A stretch of DNA of 64,000 nucleotides from Chryseobacterium indologenes (GCA_001013295.1 LAZY01000030.1:62001-126000), one strand, 5' to 3'. Numbered from the stretch's first letter, positions 42,755 to 54,092 are shown. The notes: generated by a model from the letters alone, not told the origin. Numbers and translations: made by a program.

Positions 42755-42840
42755 AGTTTTGGCTGAAGCCAATGGATGGTTTTAAAAAGTGAAACGGGCT
42801 AAAGCCCGTTCCTATTGATATTAAAATGATGTTATTGGTG
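42755..42840 (+). repeat. Dispersed intergenic repeat, copy 3 (GGCTAAAGCC type)
   Basis: Blocks in the same order as the other copies: TTTTGGCTGAAGCCAATGG, AACGGGCTAAAGCCCGTT, CCTATTGATATTAAAATGA. It lies between the convergent barrel cassette and thi operon. Confidence 0.7.
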
Positions 42841-42852
42841 AAAACATTTGCA

Positions 42853-43563
42853 TCAAAAATCGATCGTCTGAAATCTCCAGTTCAGTGTATCCACAAGTGT
42901 TAGCTGATTCAAGGTTACCGGAAGGCCAGCAATAATCTTCAACGTCTGAAGTGCCATCATACTTCCTATCATTCCAGGCAGTGCTCCTAAAACTCCCAGG
43001 CTATCACAATCCGGAATATCCTCGTCAAAAGGCGGTTCGGGGAAGAGATCTCTCAGATTTTTACTTTCTTTATGATTAAATACTGCTACCTGGCCTGAAA
43101 AACCAAGAATACTTCCATAGACCAGCGTCTTTTTAAGCTTTACACAGGTATCATTCACCAGGTATCTTGTGGAAAAATTATCCGATCCGTCCACAACTAG
43201 GTCATATTGGGAAAGAATTTCATCTGCATTGGATGCATTGATTTTCTGTTCTATAGCAACAACATTCACCTGATGGTTAAGCTTTTCAACAAATACCTCA
43301 GCACTTTTCACTTTAGATCTCCCGATGCTCTCCTCAGTGTGAATGACCTGGCGGTTTAAGTTATGCAATTCTACGAGATCAAAATCTGCAACGCCCAGAG
43401 TCCCAACACCGGCTGCCGCGAGGTATTGGATAACAGGACTTCCGAGACCGCCAGCTCCAATGACAAGCACCTTTGAAGTCATCATCTTCTTTTGACCCTC
43501 CAATCCTATTTCTTCGATAAAGATCTGCCGGCTGTACCGTGAAAAAATATCTTCTTTCTTCAT
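42853..43563 (-). CDS. thiF: ThiF-type sulfur-carrier adenylyltransferase (HesA/MoeB/ThiF)
   Basis: A 236-residue E1-like enzyme that adenylates the C-terminal glycine of ThiS. The start at 43563 (MKKEDIFSRYSRQIFIEEIG) is the canonical family start; the open frame continues upstream without homology. The ATP-binding loop is VLVIGAGGLGSPV (GxGxxG at residues 36-41), followed by ADFDLVELHNLNRQ and DGSDNFSTRYLVND. The Cys in IPDCDSLGVLGALPG matches the catalytic position. The two CxxC zinc pairs usual in E. coli ThiF and MoeB are absent. It is separated from thiH by a 154-base gap carrying an inverted-repeat element. Confidence 0.9.
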   Translation of the reverse strand: MKKEDIFSRYSRQIFIEEIGLEGQKKMMTSKVLVIGAGGLGSPVIQYLAAAGVGTLGVADFDLVELHNLNRQVIHTEESIGRSKVKSAEVFVEKLNHQVNVVAIEQKINASNADEILSQYDLVVDGSDNFSTRYLVNDTCVKLKKTLVYGSILGFSGQVAVFNHKESKNLRDLFPEPPFDEDIPDCDSLGVLGALPGMIGSMMALQTLKIIAGLPVTLNQLTLVDTLNWRFQTIDF

Positions 43564-43577
43564 GTTGTATTGAATTG

Positions 43578-43703
43578 AACCATTAAGGTGATTTAAGATA
43601 TTTAGAAAAATTAAGATGGGCTTCGCCTTAAGCCATTTCTCCTTCAAAAAATCTTTGATTTTTCTCTTAATTGATCTTCACCCCTTAAAAAGTCTTAATG
43701 GTT
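43578..43703. repeat. Inverted-repeat-bounded intergenic element inside the thi operon
   Basis: Perfect 10-bp ends AACCATTAAG (43578-43587) and CTTAATGGTT (43694-43703) bound a 126-bp AT-rich segment with further internal pairing (GGCTTCGCCTTAAGCC). It has no coding capacity of note. It may be a small non-autonomous repeat or a structured intercistronic RNA. Confidence 0.5.
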
Positions 43704-43717
43704 TAAATATTTTAAAA

Positions 43718-44836
43718 TTAAAAACCACTGTAAACGGAATCCCAGTCTTTCATTACCGGATCATATCCTGCTTTTCTGATCATCCGCCTGATCTCTTCCA
43801 TACTTCTTTCGTCGCTGGTCTCAAATTGTTCCAAAGACTCTTTATCCACAGAGTATCCACCGGGATTGGTTTTGGACCCCGCACTCATTGCTGTAGCTCC
43901 CAATGAAACGATATTATTTCTGAAGGTCTCGTTCTCTCTTGTGGATATTGATATCTCCAGATCTTCATTCCAGATTCGGTAAGCACAGATTAGCTGTAAA
44001 AGGTCTTTATCTTCCATCACAAAGTTCGGTTCAATAATTCCTTCCGCCGGCCTCAGCCTTGGAAAAGAGACCGAAAATTTACTTTTCCAATACTGTTTTT
44101 GAAGATAATCGATATGAAGAGCATTAAAGAAACTGTCCACACGCCAGTCTTCAAGCCCCAGCAGAACTCCCAATCCTATTTTGTGAATTCCGGCTCTTCC
44201 TATTCTGTCCGGTGTATCCAGACGGAAATGGAAATTGGATTTTTTACCTTTCGGATGGTATTCTTTATACACGTCCTCATGATAAGTTTCCTGATAGACC
44301 AATACGGAATGTACCCCCTCTTCGTGCAGCAGGCTGTATTCTTCTTCCATTAAAGGCTGTACTTCGATCGATATATTGGAGAAATGTGGTTTTAGCAGAC
44401 GGACGGCATTCTGAAAGTAAGGCACTCCAACAATTTTATTGGCTTCTCCGCTTACCAGCAAAACATGATTCACCTCCATTGATTTCAGCACAGAAGCTTC
44501 AACCATCAGTTCCGTATCTGAGAGCGTCTTCCTTTTTAAAGGATTATCTAAACTGAATCCACAATAAGTACAGATATTCTGACATTCATTGCTGAGATAT
44601 AATGGTGCATACAACTGTATCGTTTTTCCGAAACGCTTTTGGGTAAGGGCTTGTGTCATTTTTGCCATCAATTCCAATTCGTGTGAGGCAGCGGGTGAAA
44701 GAAAGTTCAGGAAATCGTGCGGCGTTTTATTTCTCTTCTGAAGGCTGCATCTGACATCTGCCTGACTTACTTTCTCAAGCTTATTCTTTATTTCATCCCA
44801 TTGGTAGCCTTCAAAAACATCTTTAAAGCTTTTCAT
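43718..44836 (-). CDS. thiH: 2-iminoacetate synthase, radical SAM
   Basis: Cleaves tyrosine to dehydroglycine (2-iminoacetate), the C2-N unit of the thiazole ring, and p-cresol. A 372-residue protein from the ATG at 44836 (MKSFKDVFEGYQWDEI). The radical SAM cluster motif is CQNICTYCGFSL (CxxxCxxC) and the SAM-binding strand is HVLLVSGEANK. FSVSFPRLRPAEG and NPGGYSVDKESLEQFE are ThiH signatures. Use of ThiH rather than a glycine oxidase (ThiO) points to the oxygen-sensitive route. It starts 10 bases after thiG. Confidence 0.95.
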   Translation of the reverse strand: MKSFKDVFEGYQWDEIKNKLEKVSQADVRCSLQKRNKTPHDFLNFLSPAASHELELMAKMTQALTQKRFGKTIQLYAPLYLSNECQNICTYCGFSLDNPLKRKTLSDTELMVEASVLKSMEVNHVLLVSGEANKIVGVPYFQNAVRLLKPHFSNISIEVQPLMEEEYSLLHEEGVHSVLVYQETYHEDVYKEYHPKGKKSNFHFRLDTPDRIGRAGIHKIGLGVLLGLEDWRVDSFFNALHIDYLQKQYWKSKFSVSFPRLRPAEGIIEPNFVMEDKDLLQLICAYRIWNEDLEISISTRENETFRNNIVSLGATAMSAGSKTNPGGYSVDKESLEQFETSDERSMEEIRRMIRKAGYDPVMKDWDSVYSGF

Positions 44837-44846
44837 TCTGCTGATT

Positions 44847-45623
44847 TTATTCAAATAAAAACGAAGTAAGCGGACTGGAAGCTTCTGCATGGTTGGCTAT
44901 AGCTCCTAATCCTGATTCAAAAGCTCTTCTCCCGGCGATTACTCCTTCTTTAAATGCGACAGCCATATTCACAGGATTTCCGGCAACAGCAATTGCAGTA
45001 TTCACCAAAACTGCATCTGCTCCCATTTCCATTGCTTTTGCAGCATCTGAAGGGGCTCCTATTCCTGCATCAACAACTACAGGAACGTTGCTTTGACTGA
45101 TGATGATTTCTAAAAAGTCTAATGTTCTCAATCCTTTATTGGTTCCAATTGGTGCTCCTAAAGGCATTACCACAGCCGTTCCTGCATCTTCAAGGCGTTT
45201 GCACAATACCGGATCTGCATGAATATAAGGCATGACCACAAATCCTAATTTTGCAAGCTCTTCGGTAGCATAAAGTGTTTCGATAGGATCTGGTAATAAG
45301 TATTTGGGATCAGGATGAATTTCCAGCTTTACCCAATTGGTTTCCAGAGCTTCTCTGGCCAACTGAGCTGCCAATACAGCTTCTTTTGCCGTTCTCGCTC
45401 CTGAAGTATTGGGTAAGAGATGAACGTTGGTTTCTCGTAATGAATCCAGCAGGTCATCTTCTGCGGATTGGGCATCTATTCTCTTTAATGCCATGGTCAC
45501 CATATCTGTTCCTGAAGCAACAACGGATGATGCCATATCTCTTAAGCTTCCGAATTTTCCTGTTCCCAGAAACAGTCTCGATTCAAAAGTTCTGTCTGCT
45601 ATAATTAGTTTTTGATTATTCAT
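44847..45623 (-). CDS. thiG: Thiazole synthase
   Basis: Builds the thiazole phosphate from 1-deoxyxylulose 5-phosphate, dehydroglycine and ThiS thiocarboxylate. A 258-residue TIM barrel from the ATG at 45623 ([20 protein letters not shown]). Markers: [26 protein letters not shown] (Schiff-base Lys), [16 protein letters not shown] and [20 protein letters not shown] followed by [10 protein letters not shown]. All typical, no missing residues seen. It lies between thiE and thiH. Confidence 0.97.
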   Translation of the reverse strand: MNNQKLIIADRTFESRLFLGTGKFGSLRDMASSVVASGTDMVTMALKRIDAQSAEDDLLDSLRETNVHLLPNTSGARTAKEAVLAAQLAREALETNWVKLEIHPDPKYLLPDPIETLYATEELAKLGFVVMPYIHADPVLCKRLEDAGTAVVMPLGAPIGTNKGLRTLDFLEIIISQSNVPVVVDAGIGAPSDAAKAMEMGADAVLVNTAIAVAGNPVNMAVAFKEGVIAGRRAFESGLGAIANHAEASSPLTSFLFE

Positions 45624-45678
45624 ATACAATAATTTGTTTTCAAAAGTTTTATACAATCACCTGTTCAGTTTTTTAGGT

Positions 45679-46311
45679 TCACTGAAAAATTTCGGTATTG
45701 GTGATTTCTTTTTTAAATTCATTAATAATAGAGGGTTGTCTTGTTATCGCACCTGAAACGGATACACCATAAATTCCGATCTGCTGCAAGAGAACAATAT
45801 CTTCAGGAATGATGCTGCCTATTGCAAAAATTTTGGGTAGCTCCAAGGATTGTTCTTTAAGATTTTCTACAATTCTCCGATAGCCTTCAAAACCAAGGAC
45901 AGGACTTAACTTTTCTTTGGTATCTGTAAATCTTAAAGGGCCAAGTCCTATATAATCACAGGGCTCATTTATTCTCTGCAGAACATCGGAAATGGTATTG
46001 GCTGTTCCACCTATTATTTTATTTTTTCCTAAAATAAATCTTGCCTCATCAATTGAACGGTCATTCAATCCGAGATGAACACCATCTGCATCTATAGCCT
46101 CTGCCAGTTCTACATGGTCATTAATAATGCAAACAGCCTGATATTCTGAACACAAAAATCTTGAAGTTTCACATAGAAGTATCAATTCTTCATCCGGAGC
46201 ATTTTTCCAGCGTACCTGTACCCATTGTATCCCATGGTCCAAAGCTTTCCGGATATTAAGCTCCTGTTCTTGTCTTGTTTTCCCTTGTGATATATATTGT
46301 AGTTTTTCCAT
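45679..46311 (-). CDS. thiE: Thiamine-phosphate synthase
   Basis: Couples HMP-pyrophosphate and thiazole phosphate to thiamine phosphate. A 210-residue TIM barrel with the full ThiE signature set: QVRWKN (QxRxK pyrophosphate site), CIINDHVELAEAIDADGVHL then GLND, and IGLGPLRFTDTKEK (GPxxxTxTK). These motifs distinguish it from the neighbouring TenI-like paralogue. It ends 55 bases before thiG begins. Confidence 0.93.
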   Translation of the reverse strand: MEKLQYISQGKTRQEQELNIRKALDHGIQWVQVRWKNAPDEELILLCETSRFLCSEYQAVCIINDHVELAEAIDADGVHLGLNDRSIDEARFILGKNKIIGGTANTISDVLQRINEPCDYIGLGPLRFTDTKEKLSPVLGFEGYRRIVENLKEQSLELPKIFAIGSIIPEDIVLLQQIGIYGVSVSGAITRQPSIINEFKKEITNTEIFQ

Positions 46312-46327
46312 TTGGTATGAATGTTCC

Positions 46328-48771
<2,444 letters not shown>

Positions 48772-48978
48772 TTATCCGCCCTGAGTGGCAGTAATGATTA
48801 AAACAGAATCGTTGTGGTTGAGGAGGGTTTCCGCCCAGGCAGACAGCGGAATAATACGGTTATTGAGCGCTACAGCGATGCCTTTTCTTTTTCCGGGCAG
48901 CTCTATAGCCAGTAATGCTTCCAGATTCTCAGGAAGTATATCAAATGTTTTTCGGGTGTGGTTGATTATAAGTTCCAT
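48772..48978 (-). CDS. thiS: Sulfur carrier protein ThiS
   Basis: A 68-residue ubiquitin-like protein ending in the required Gly-Gly (ITATQGG), which ThiF adenylates and which then carries sulfur to ThiG. The fold text LELIINHTRKTF-like start (MELIINHTRKTFDILPENLE) and VALNNRIIPLSAWAETLLNH match ThiS. It is the first gene of the operon, about 75 bases downstream of the TPP riboswitch. Confidence 0.95.
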   Translation of the reverse strand: MELIINHTRKTFDILPENLEALLAIELPGKRKGIAVALNNRIIPLSAWAETLLNHNDSVLIITATQGG

Positions 48979-49051
48979 TCCTAATGATTTAGATACACTT
49001 TAGGAATGGCCATTATTGTACAATAGAATGTACAGCAAAAGTCATCTACTT

Positions 49052-49121
49052 TTCCCTACGCTGGTATGATCCAGATCAGGTTCAAAGGGTAAAATCTCAG
49101 TCTGTGATAACAGACACCCCT
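49052..49121 (-). promoter_or_regulatory. TPP riboswitch of the thi operon
   Basis: Minus strand: GGGGTGTCTG, GACTGAGATTTTACCC, TTGAACCTGATCTGGATCAT, ACCAGCGTAGGGAA. This is a near-consensus THI element with every conserved block. It precedes thiS and should shut off the operon when thiamine pyrophosphate is high. Confidence 0.97.
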
Positions 49122-49132
49122 AAAGTTCGAGA

Positions 49133-49164
49133 CGAAGTTAGTTATTTTTTCAGAATGGGCAAAA
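49133..49164 (-). promoter_or_regulatory. Candidate thi operon promoter
   Basis: Minus strand TTTTG (49164-49160), 19-base spacer, TAACTTCG (49140-49133; one mismatch to TAnnTTTG). The predicted start falls just before the riboswitch. Confidence 0.45.
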
Positions 49165-49182
49165 TCCAATTTCATTAGCTAT

Positions 49183-49216
49183 AAAAAAGGCCGGAAACTC
49201 TAAAGCTTCCGACCTT
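49183..49216 (-). terminator. Rho-independent terminator of the T9SS protein gene
   Basis: AAGGCCGGAA (49187-49196) pairs with TTCCGACCTT (49207-49216), one mismatch; T tract on the minus strand (complement of AAAAAA). Confidence 0.85.
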
Positions 49217-49239
49217 GATATTTGAATAACAATAAATTG

Positions 49240-51276
49240 CTATTTCTTGATCACTTTTTTCTGTTCCTGAGAACCGTCCTTCATTTCCAGCATCAGAATA
49301 TACATTCCTTGTGAAAGATCACTTAACCTCAATACAGAGTCCGGGTTATTAATCGTTCTGATCAGCTTTCCGGTAATGTCTGTTATTTTGACTGATTTTA
49401 CCAGTTCCGGTCTGCTGATGTTGATATAATCAGAGAAAGGATTCGGGTGTACTTTTATCTTTTCTTTCATTTGGGTTTCTGAAGTTGACATACAGCTTAT
49501 TTCAGCCGTTACCATGGTTCTTGCAGATTCACATGTAGGTGTGAAATTCAAATTATAGAAATAAAAATAATAGGACGGATAGCTTGAAAACGTTGTCCCG
49601 GTAATGACCACTTCGGGAGTAGAATAGGGAAATACAGCACCTCCATTATTTCGGTATAGTTTTGCTGTTCCTGTTCTTCTCATGGCATAGGTTCCCGGAG
49701 GTAATGAAACATTTAAAGGAACTGTCTGTGCCGTTGTATTTCCTGACACGGTTGTTGTAAACGGTATAGATGTAATAGAAGTTCCTGATGCTGTAAGAAT
49801 CTCAATGGCTCCAGTCTGTCCTACTGTTCCCGGAAATATATCAACAGAGTTTAAGGCTATATTTGTTTTTGCTGTAAACAGTAAATCCCAGCTGGTAGAT
49901 TCTGCACTTCCTGATCCTACACCTGCAGGCGTTGCAGGTCCCACATTCGTTGCATTACCAATATTGGCAGCCGAAGCCCAGTAATTGGTGGTTGAAGATA
50001 TGGACGGTGTGGTAAATGTATTTCCTGTTCCCAGCTGATTACCTCCTGTTTGTGTATCATACCATCTGATGGTAGCTCCCGGAGCTGCTGTAGCAGACAA
50101 AGTTAACGTTGTAGATCCTGTAGTACATGCTGTTGCTCCTGTTGTCGTTATAAGTGATGGTGGCATACATTGCGTTGAAACCTGTACAGGTAAAGAAGTC
50201 CACATGCTGGTATCACCCCCTCCACAATTTGATCTCACCCAAATGTAATAAGTAGTTGATGGGGCTAAAGAATTTAAAGTGGTTGATGTACCCGATACCG
50301 GAGGTATACTTGGTGCTGTAGAAGATGTAGGGGCAGTATTGTTTGTACTGTAATATACATCATATGTTCCCGGAGCAGAAGATGAAGCATTCCAGGATAT
50401 GGCAATAGTATTGGCTGTTGTTGCTCCGGCCGATAATCCTGACGGAGTATAGCAGGATGGAGGAGTCCAAGTATAGGTCAAGCCAGCAGGAGGCATTCCC
50501 GGAACAGCACTTGAACTATTGAAAGACTGAGTACTGGTGTTTAATGTTCCTGGAGTAGAATTGACAAATTCCGATGATGAAGTATTGAGCCTGTTATTAA
50601 AATCACTGTTTGAACTGCCTCTCAATCCGACCTGAACTGTAGAGGAAACAGCTGTATTTCCTAATAAAAATGCCCCGTTATTATATACAGTTTTAATAGT
50701 ATTAGAGGTTTCCTGAAGTATAACCTGGAAAGAAAATACATAAACGTTTGTTACAGAAAGGGTGTAAACAGGTCTGAAATCTTTCCATTGTATCACAACT
50801 TCCCGATTCGGGGCAGTTCCTCTAGTTGTCCAGCTGATATTTCCTGTACTACCATTAATATCAAATATCGAATTCAGATCCCTTCCCCAGGCAGCAATAG
50901 CTCCATCATATGCCGCAGTACCAGATATAGGAGTAGTTGTACCGGAAGTAGGAGCCGTTGCTCCAAAAGTGATAAAGCCATTGGTAGAAACATTGGCAGA
51001 ATTATACGCTGTACCGTTAAAAACAAAATTAAACGGCAAACTTATCGGATACAGATTACTATCAAGACTGGTAGCTGCTGTATTACCTGTTGCATCGCCT
51101 AAAACAGTTCCTGAAATAGAATTATAATTTCCTGAAGATTGAGAAAAGGTATAACTGCTCACCTGTGCAGAGGTCATCCCAACTCCTCCCAACAGGATCG
51201 TTAATCCTGATAAAATCTTTTTAAAGTTATTTGACCTTCTTTTTCGTTGAAGAGAAAACGGGTAAAAATGTTTCAT
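49240..51276 (-). CDS. T9SS-secreted protein with fibronectin III and Ig-like domains
   Basis: A 678-residue secreted protein. Signal peptide in residues 1-37 with a long basic n-region (KKILSGLTILLGGVGMTSAQ). The N-terminal part (about 40-265) is a Ser/Thr/Asn-rich beta domain (YPISLPFNFVFNGTAYNSAN). A fibronectin type III domain (about 280-365: NTIAISWNASSSAPGTYDVY, TTYYIWVRSN) and an Ig-like domain (about 375-435: APGATIRWYDTQTGGNQLGT) follow. After another beta domain, the last about 75 residues are a type A T9SS signal: KIKVHPNPFSDYINISRPE, ITDITGKLIRTI, LSQGMYILMLEMKDGS, KKVIKK. Surface adhesin or matrix role is inference. Confidence 0.92.
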   Translation of the reverse strand: MKHFYPFSLQRKRRSNNFKKILSGLTILLGGVGMTSAQVSSYTFSQSSGNYNSISGTVLGDATGNTAATSLDSNLYPISLPFNFVFNGTAYNSANVSTNGFITFGATAPTSGTTTPISGTAAYDGAIAAWGRDLNSIFDINGSTGNISWTTRGTAPNREVVIQWKDFRPVYTLSVTNVYVFSFQVILQETSNTIKTVYNNGAFLLGNTAVSSTVQVGLRGSSNSDFNNRLNTSSSEFVNSTPGTLNTSTQSFNSSSAVPGMPPAGLTYTWTPPSCYTPSGLSAGATTANTIAISWNASSSAPGTYDVYYSTNNTAPTSSTAPSIPPVSGTSTTLNSLAPSTTYYIWVRSNCGGGDTSMWTSLPVQVSTQCMPPSLITTTGATACTTGSTTLTLSATAAPGATIRWYDTQTGGNQLGTGNTFTTPSISSTTNYWASAANIGNATNVGPATPAGVGSGSAESTSWDLLFTAKTNIALNSVDIFPGTVGQTGAIEILTASGTSITSIPFTTTVSGNTTAQTVPLNVSLPPGTYAMRRTGTAKLYRNNGGAVFPYSTPEVVITGTTFSSYPSYYFYFYNLNFTPTCESARTMVTAEISCMSTSETQMKEKIKVHPNPFSDYINISRPELVKSVKITDITGKLIRTINNPDSVLRLSDLSQGMYILMLEMKDGSQEQKKVIKK

Positions 51277-51440
51277 ATCTTGTCATATTTTAAGTTGAAA
51301 CCAAGATATGAATTTTTAAATTAGTAAATAATCTATTTTTTAGATGAAAAATATTCAATAAAAATATTATTTAAACAAATATCCAACATGAATTAAAAAA
51401 TAAATACAGGAAATAAATAAAATTAAAAATATTCATTATA

Positions 51441-51470
51441 AAAGAAAAATCCTGCAAATATGCAGGATTT
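51441..51470 (-). terminator. Rho-independent terminator of the panB operon
   Basis: AAATCCTGCA / TGCAGGATTT perfect 10-bp stem with AATA loop (51447-51470), one base past the RluA-like gene stop; T-rich on the minus strand. Confidence 0.85.
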
Positions 51471-51471
51471 A

Positions 51472-52149
51472 TTATTCTTCACAAGCTCTCCAGATCGCAT
51501 CATTCTGCGGAACCGGGGCTATGATTTCTATGTTTTCTTTAGTCACCGGATGAATAAATTCCAGTTTCCTTGCATGAAGATTGATTCCGCCATCAGGATT
51601 GGAACGCGGCGCTCCATATTTAAGATCCCCTTTAATTGGAACTCCAGTTTTGGATAACTGTGCTCTGATCTGATGATGTCTTCCGGTTTCAAGATCAATT
51701 TCCAACAGCAGATAATTGTCAAGTGTTTTGATCACATTATAGGTAAGAATTGCTTCTTTGGCCCCTTCTGTTGCCTTTGGAAAAACAATAGCCTTATTAT
51801 TTTTTTCGTTCTTCTTTAAATAATGTACCAGCCTTTGGCTCTGAGGAATCATTTCTTTTCCTACCACTGCCCAATAGGTCTTTTTAACCTCACGATTCTT
51901 GACCATCTGTGTAAGGCGGGAAAGGGCTTTGGATGTTTTGGCATAGATCACCAGCCCGGAAGTGGGACGGTCTATACGATGGACCAAGCCGAGAAAAACA
52001 TTTCCCGGCTTAGCATCTCTTATTTTGATAAAATTCTTGATAGATTCCAATAGTGACTCATCACCAGTCTTATCACCCTGTACAAGCTGGCCGACTTTTT
52101 TGTTCACTACCAGAAGATGGTTGTCTTCATATACAATCTGCTCCTTCAT
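51472..52149 (-). CDS. RluA-family pseudouridine synthase
   Basis: A 225-residue RNA pseudouridine synthase. The catalytic motif is LVHRIDRPTSGLVIYAKTSK with the nucleophilic Asp in HRIDRPTSG. ETGRHHQIRAQLSKTGVPI and INLHARKLEFIHPVT are family blocks. There is no S4 domain, so it resembles RluA/TruC-like short forms; the RNA target is uncertain. It is the third gene of a tight operon panB, small membrane protein, this gene (3-5 base gaps). Confidence 0.92.
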   Translation of the reverse strand: MKEQIVYEDNHLLVVNKKVGQLVQGDKTGDESLLESIKNFIKIRDAKPGNVFLGLVHRIDRPTSGLVIYAKTSKALSRLTQMVKNREVKKTYWAVVGKEMIPQSQRLVHYLKKNEKNNKAIVFPKATEGAKEAILTYNVIKTLDNYLLLEIDLETGRHHQIRAQLSKTGVPIKGDLKYGAPRSNPDGGINLHARKLEFIHPVTKENIEIIAPVPQNDAIWRACEE

Positions 52150-52154
52150 TCAGT

Positions 52155-52478
52155 TTATCGGTTTCGGTTTTTATTTGACATTGAAAGAATAATCCCTGCC
52201 AAAAGACCAACTGTTTTCATTTTGGCAATCATTGAACTATCCGGCAATAAGGCTCCTATTACACAAACTGCTGCTGCAACATACATCGCATACATAAAGT
52301 TTTTATTGGTCAGCATAGGTGCCTGAATAAAGAAACTTGCTCCTATCAGAATATAGAAGACTTTTCTGGACAGCAAATGATTGATTTCCGGGGAAAACAG
52401 ATTGAAAAACCCTACTGCAAGACAGATCAGTGCTGCAATGGATAAAATTCCCTGGATAGATTGTTGTTGATTTTGCAT
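52155..52478 (-). CDS. Small four-helix membrane protein
   Basis: A 107-residue integral membrane protein with about four hydrophobic helices (GILSIAALICLAVGFFNLF, VFYILIGASFFIQA, NFMYAMYVAAAVCVIGALL, TVGLLAGIILSM). No motif I can assign. It is translated between panB and the pseudouridine synthase with gaps of 3 and 5 bases. Function unknown. Confidence 0.75.
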   Translation of the reverse strand: MQNQQQSIQGILSIAALICLAVGFFNLFSPEINHLLSRKVFYILIGASFFIQAPMLTNKNFMYAMYVAAAVCVIGALLPDSSMIAKMKTVGLLAGIILSMSNKNRNR

Positions 52479-52481
52479 GAA

Positions 52482-53297
52482 TTAATAACTTTCGTTTTCG
52501 TTTGGAAATTCTACGTTCTTTACATCTTTTACGTATTGAGAAACAGCTCCTGTAATTTCTGTATAAAGATCAAGATACCTTCTTAAGAATTTCGGACTGA
52601 AACCTTTGTTCATTCCTACCATATCATGATACACAAGAACCTGCCCGTCGCAATCTGCACCTGCACCGATTCCAATAGTTGGGATAGAAATACTTTCAGT
52701 CACTCTTTTTGCTAATTCTGCCGGAATCTTCTCCAATACAATAGAGAAACAGCCTAATTCTTCCAAAAGTTGTGCATCAGCAATCAATTTTTCTGCTTCC
52801 GCTTCTTCTTTAGCTCTTACTTTATAGGTTCCGAATTTATAAATCGACTGTGGTGTCAATCCCAAATGTCCCATTACAGGAATCCCGGCATTGATGATTT
52901 TTTTGATTGATTTCGAAATTTCTTTTCCTCCTTCAATCTTCACCGCATGAGCACCTCCTTCCTTCATCATTCTTACAGCAGACTCCAATGCTTTTTCAGG
53001 ATTACTCTGATAAGTTCCGAAAGGCAGATCCGCAACCACCAAAGCTCTGTCAGTTCCCCTTACCACACTTTGAGCGTGATAGATCATTTGGTCTAAAGTA
53101 ATTGGCAAGGTCGTTTCAAAACCTGCCATTACATTTGCTGCAGAGTCTCCAATCAAAATAGCATCTACTCCACCTGCGTCTACCATCTTTGCCGTGGTAA
53201 AATCATAAGCGGTAAGCATTGTTATTTTCTCCTTGTCGAATTTCATTTTACGCAAGGTTTCAGTCGTAACTTTTTTAATTTCAGAGTGAACAGACAT
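52482..53297 (-). CDS. panB: 3-methyl-2-oxobutanoate hydroxymethyltransferase
   Basis: First step of pantothenate synthesis: transfers a hydroxymethyl group from 5,10-methylene-THF to ketoisovalerate. A 271-residue TIM barrel with [40 protein letters not shown] (Mg-binding Asp), [24 protein letters not shown] and [19 protein letters not shown]. Length is typical. PanC and PanD are not in the window. First gene of its operon. Confidence 0.96.
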   Translation of the reverse strand: MSVHSEIKKVTTETLRKMKFDKEKITMLTAYDFTTAKMVDAGGVDAILIGDSAANVMAGFETTLPITLDQMIYHAQSVVRGTDRALVVADLPFGTYQSNPEKALESAVRMMKEGGAHAVKIEGGKEISKSIKKIINAGIPVMGHLGLTPQSIYKFGTYKVRAKEEAEAEKLIADAQLLEELGCFSIVLEKIPAELAKRVTESISIPTIGIGAGADCDGQVLVYHDMVGMNKGFSPKFLRRYLDLYTEITGAVSQYVKDVKNVEFPNENESY

Positions 53298-53317
53298 ACT
53301 TTATCTATTTTTTAAAA

Positions 53318-53344
53318 GTTAAAAAGTCGGCGTTTAGCCGACTT
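53318..53344 (-). terminator. Terminator of the Crp/Fnr regulator gene
   Basis: AAGTCGGC / GCCGACTT perfect 8-bp stem with a GTTTA loop (53324-53344), with a short T run on the minus strand. Confidence 0.75.
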
Positions 53345-53360
53345 AAGTTTTTTATGATTT

Positions 53361-54074
53361 TTATAAAACTACGTGACCGAGTTTCACGAGTTTATCGTGA
53401 TTGAGAATCTTGATATTTCTTCCGTCTACTTCAATCAGACTATCCTGTTTGAATTCTGAGATCAGACGAATGGCACTTTCTGTGGCAGTACCGATGATAT
53501 TGGCAATCTCTTCTCTTGTCAGCGAGATCTTGATAAACCCTTCAGGATCTACTCCCAGTTTCTGTTCAAGAAGCAATAGGATCTCAGCAAGCCTTTCTCT
53601 TACCGTCTTCTGTGCAAGGAAGGTAATAGTGTTGGAGGATTCTCCTAGTTCGTACGAAATTTTTTGAAGCATTACGAAAGACAACTGTGGGTCTACCTCC
53701 AAAAGATACATGAATATATCAGCAGGTAAGAAAACACATTCTATATCTGTCATAGCTTCTGCTTTGGCCTGGAAATTTTCCCCGCAAAGCAAAGAACGAT
53801 AGCCGATAATATCCCCTTCTTTGATAAATCTTAAAATCTGATCTTTTCCGAATGCTCCGGATTTTGAAAGTTTAGCGGCTCCTTTTTCAAGAACAAACAC
53901 TCCTTTTGGGGTTTCTCCATCCTCAAAAATCGTATCGTGTTTCTGAAAACTCAATCTTTTTTTACCGTTAATATATTTTTCAAAATCTGCGCTAGAAAGT
54001 CTTTCCTTAAATGATTTATCATTAAAAACTCTGGCGAACCTCTCTTCAATTGCTATCTGTTGTTCCTGCGGCAT
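53361..54074 (-). CDS. Crp/Fnr-family regulator (no iron-sulfur cysteines)
   Basis: A 237-residue regulator. The cyclic-nucleotide-like sensor domain (about residues 20-140) has FEDGETPKGVFVLEKGAAKL and FIKEGDIIGYRSLLCGENFQ. A dimer helix follows, then the winged helix (about 165-237) with SLTREEIANIIGTATESAIR. Only two Cys are present (LLCGE, ECVF), so it cannot hold an FNR-type [4Fe-4S] cluster as E. coli FNR does. It is divergent from ccoI, with 88 bases between the starts that contain an FNR-type palindrome 7 bases above its own ATG. Control of the cbb3 oxidase locus is inferred from position. Confidence 0.9.
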   Translation of the reverse strand: MPQEQQIAIEERFARVFNDKSFKERLSSADFEKYINGKKRLSFQKHDTIFEDGETPKGVFVLEKGAAKLSKSGAFGKDQILRFIKEGDIIGYRSLLCGENFQAKAEAMTDIECVFLPADIFMYLLEVDPQLSFVMLQKISYELGESSNTITFLAQKTVRERLAEILLLLEQKLGVDPEGFIKISLTREEIANIIGTATESAIRLISEFKQDSLIEVDGRNIKILNHDKLVKLGHVVL

Positions 54075-54080
54075 TTTATA

Positions 54081-54092
54081 TGATATTTATCA
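54081..54092. promoter_or_regulatory. FNR-type palindrome TGATATTTATCA
   Basis: A perfect inverted repeat TGAT-N4-ATCA, the core of the FNR consensus TTGAT-N4-ATCAA. It lies 7 bases above the regulator ATG and about 63 bases upstream of the predicted ccoI start point, a normal class I activator position. Confidence 0.5.
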
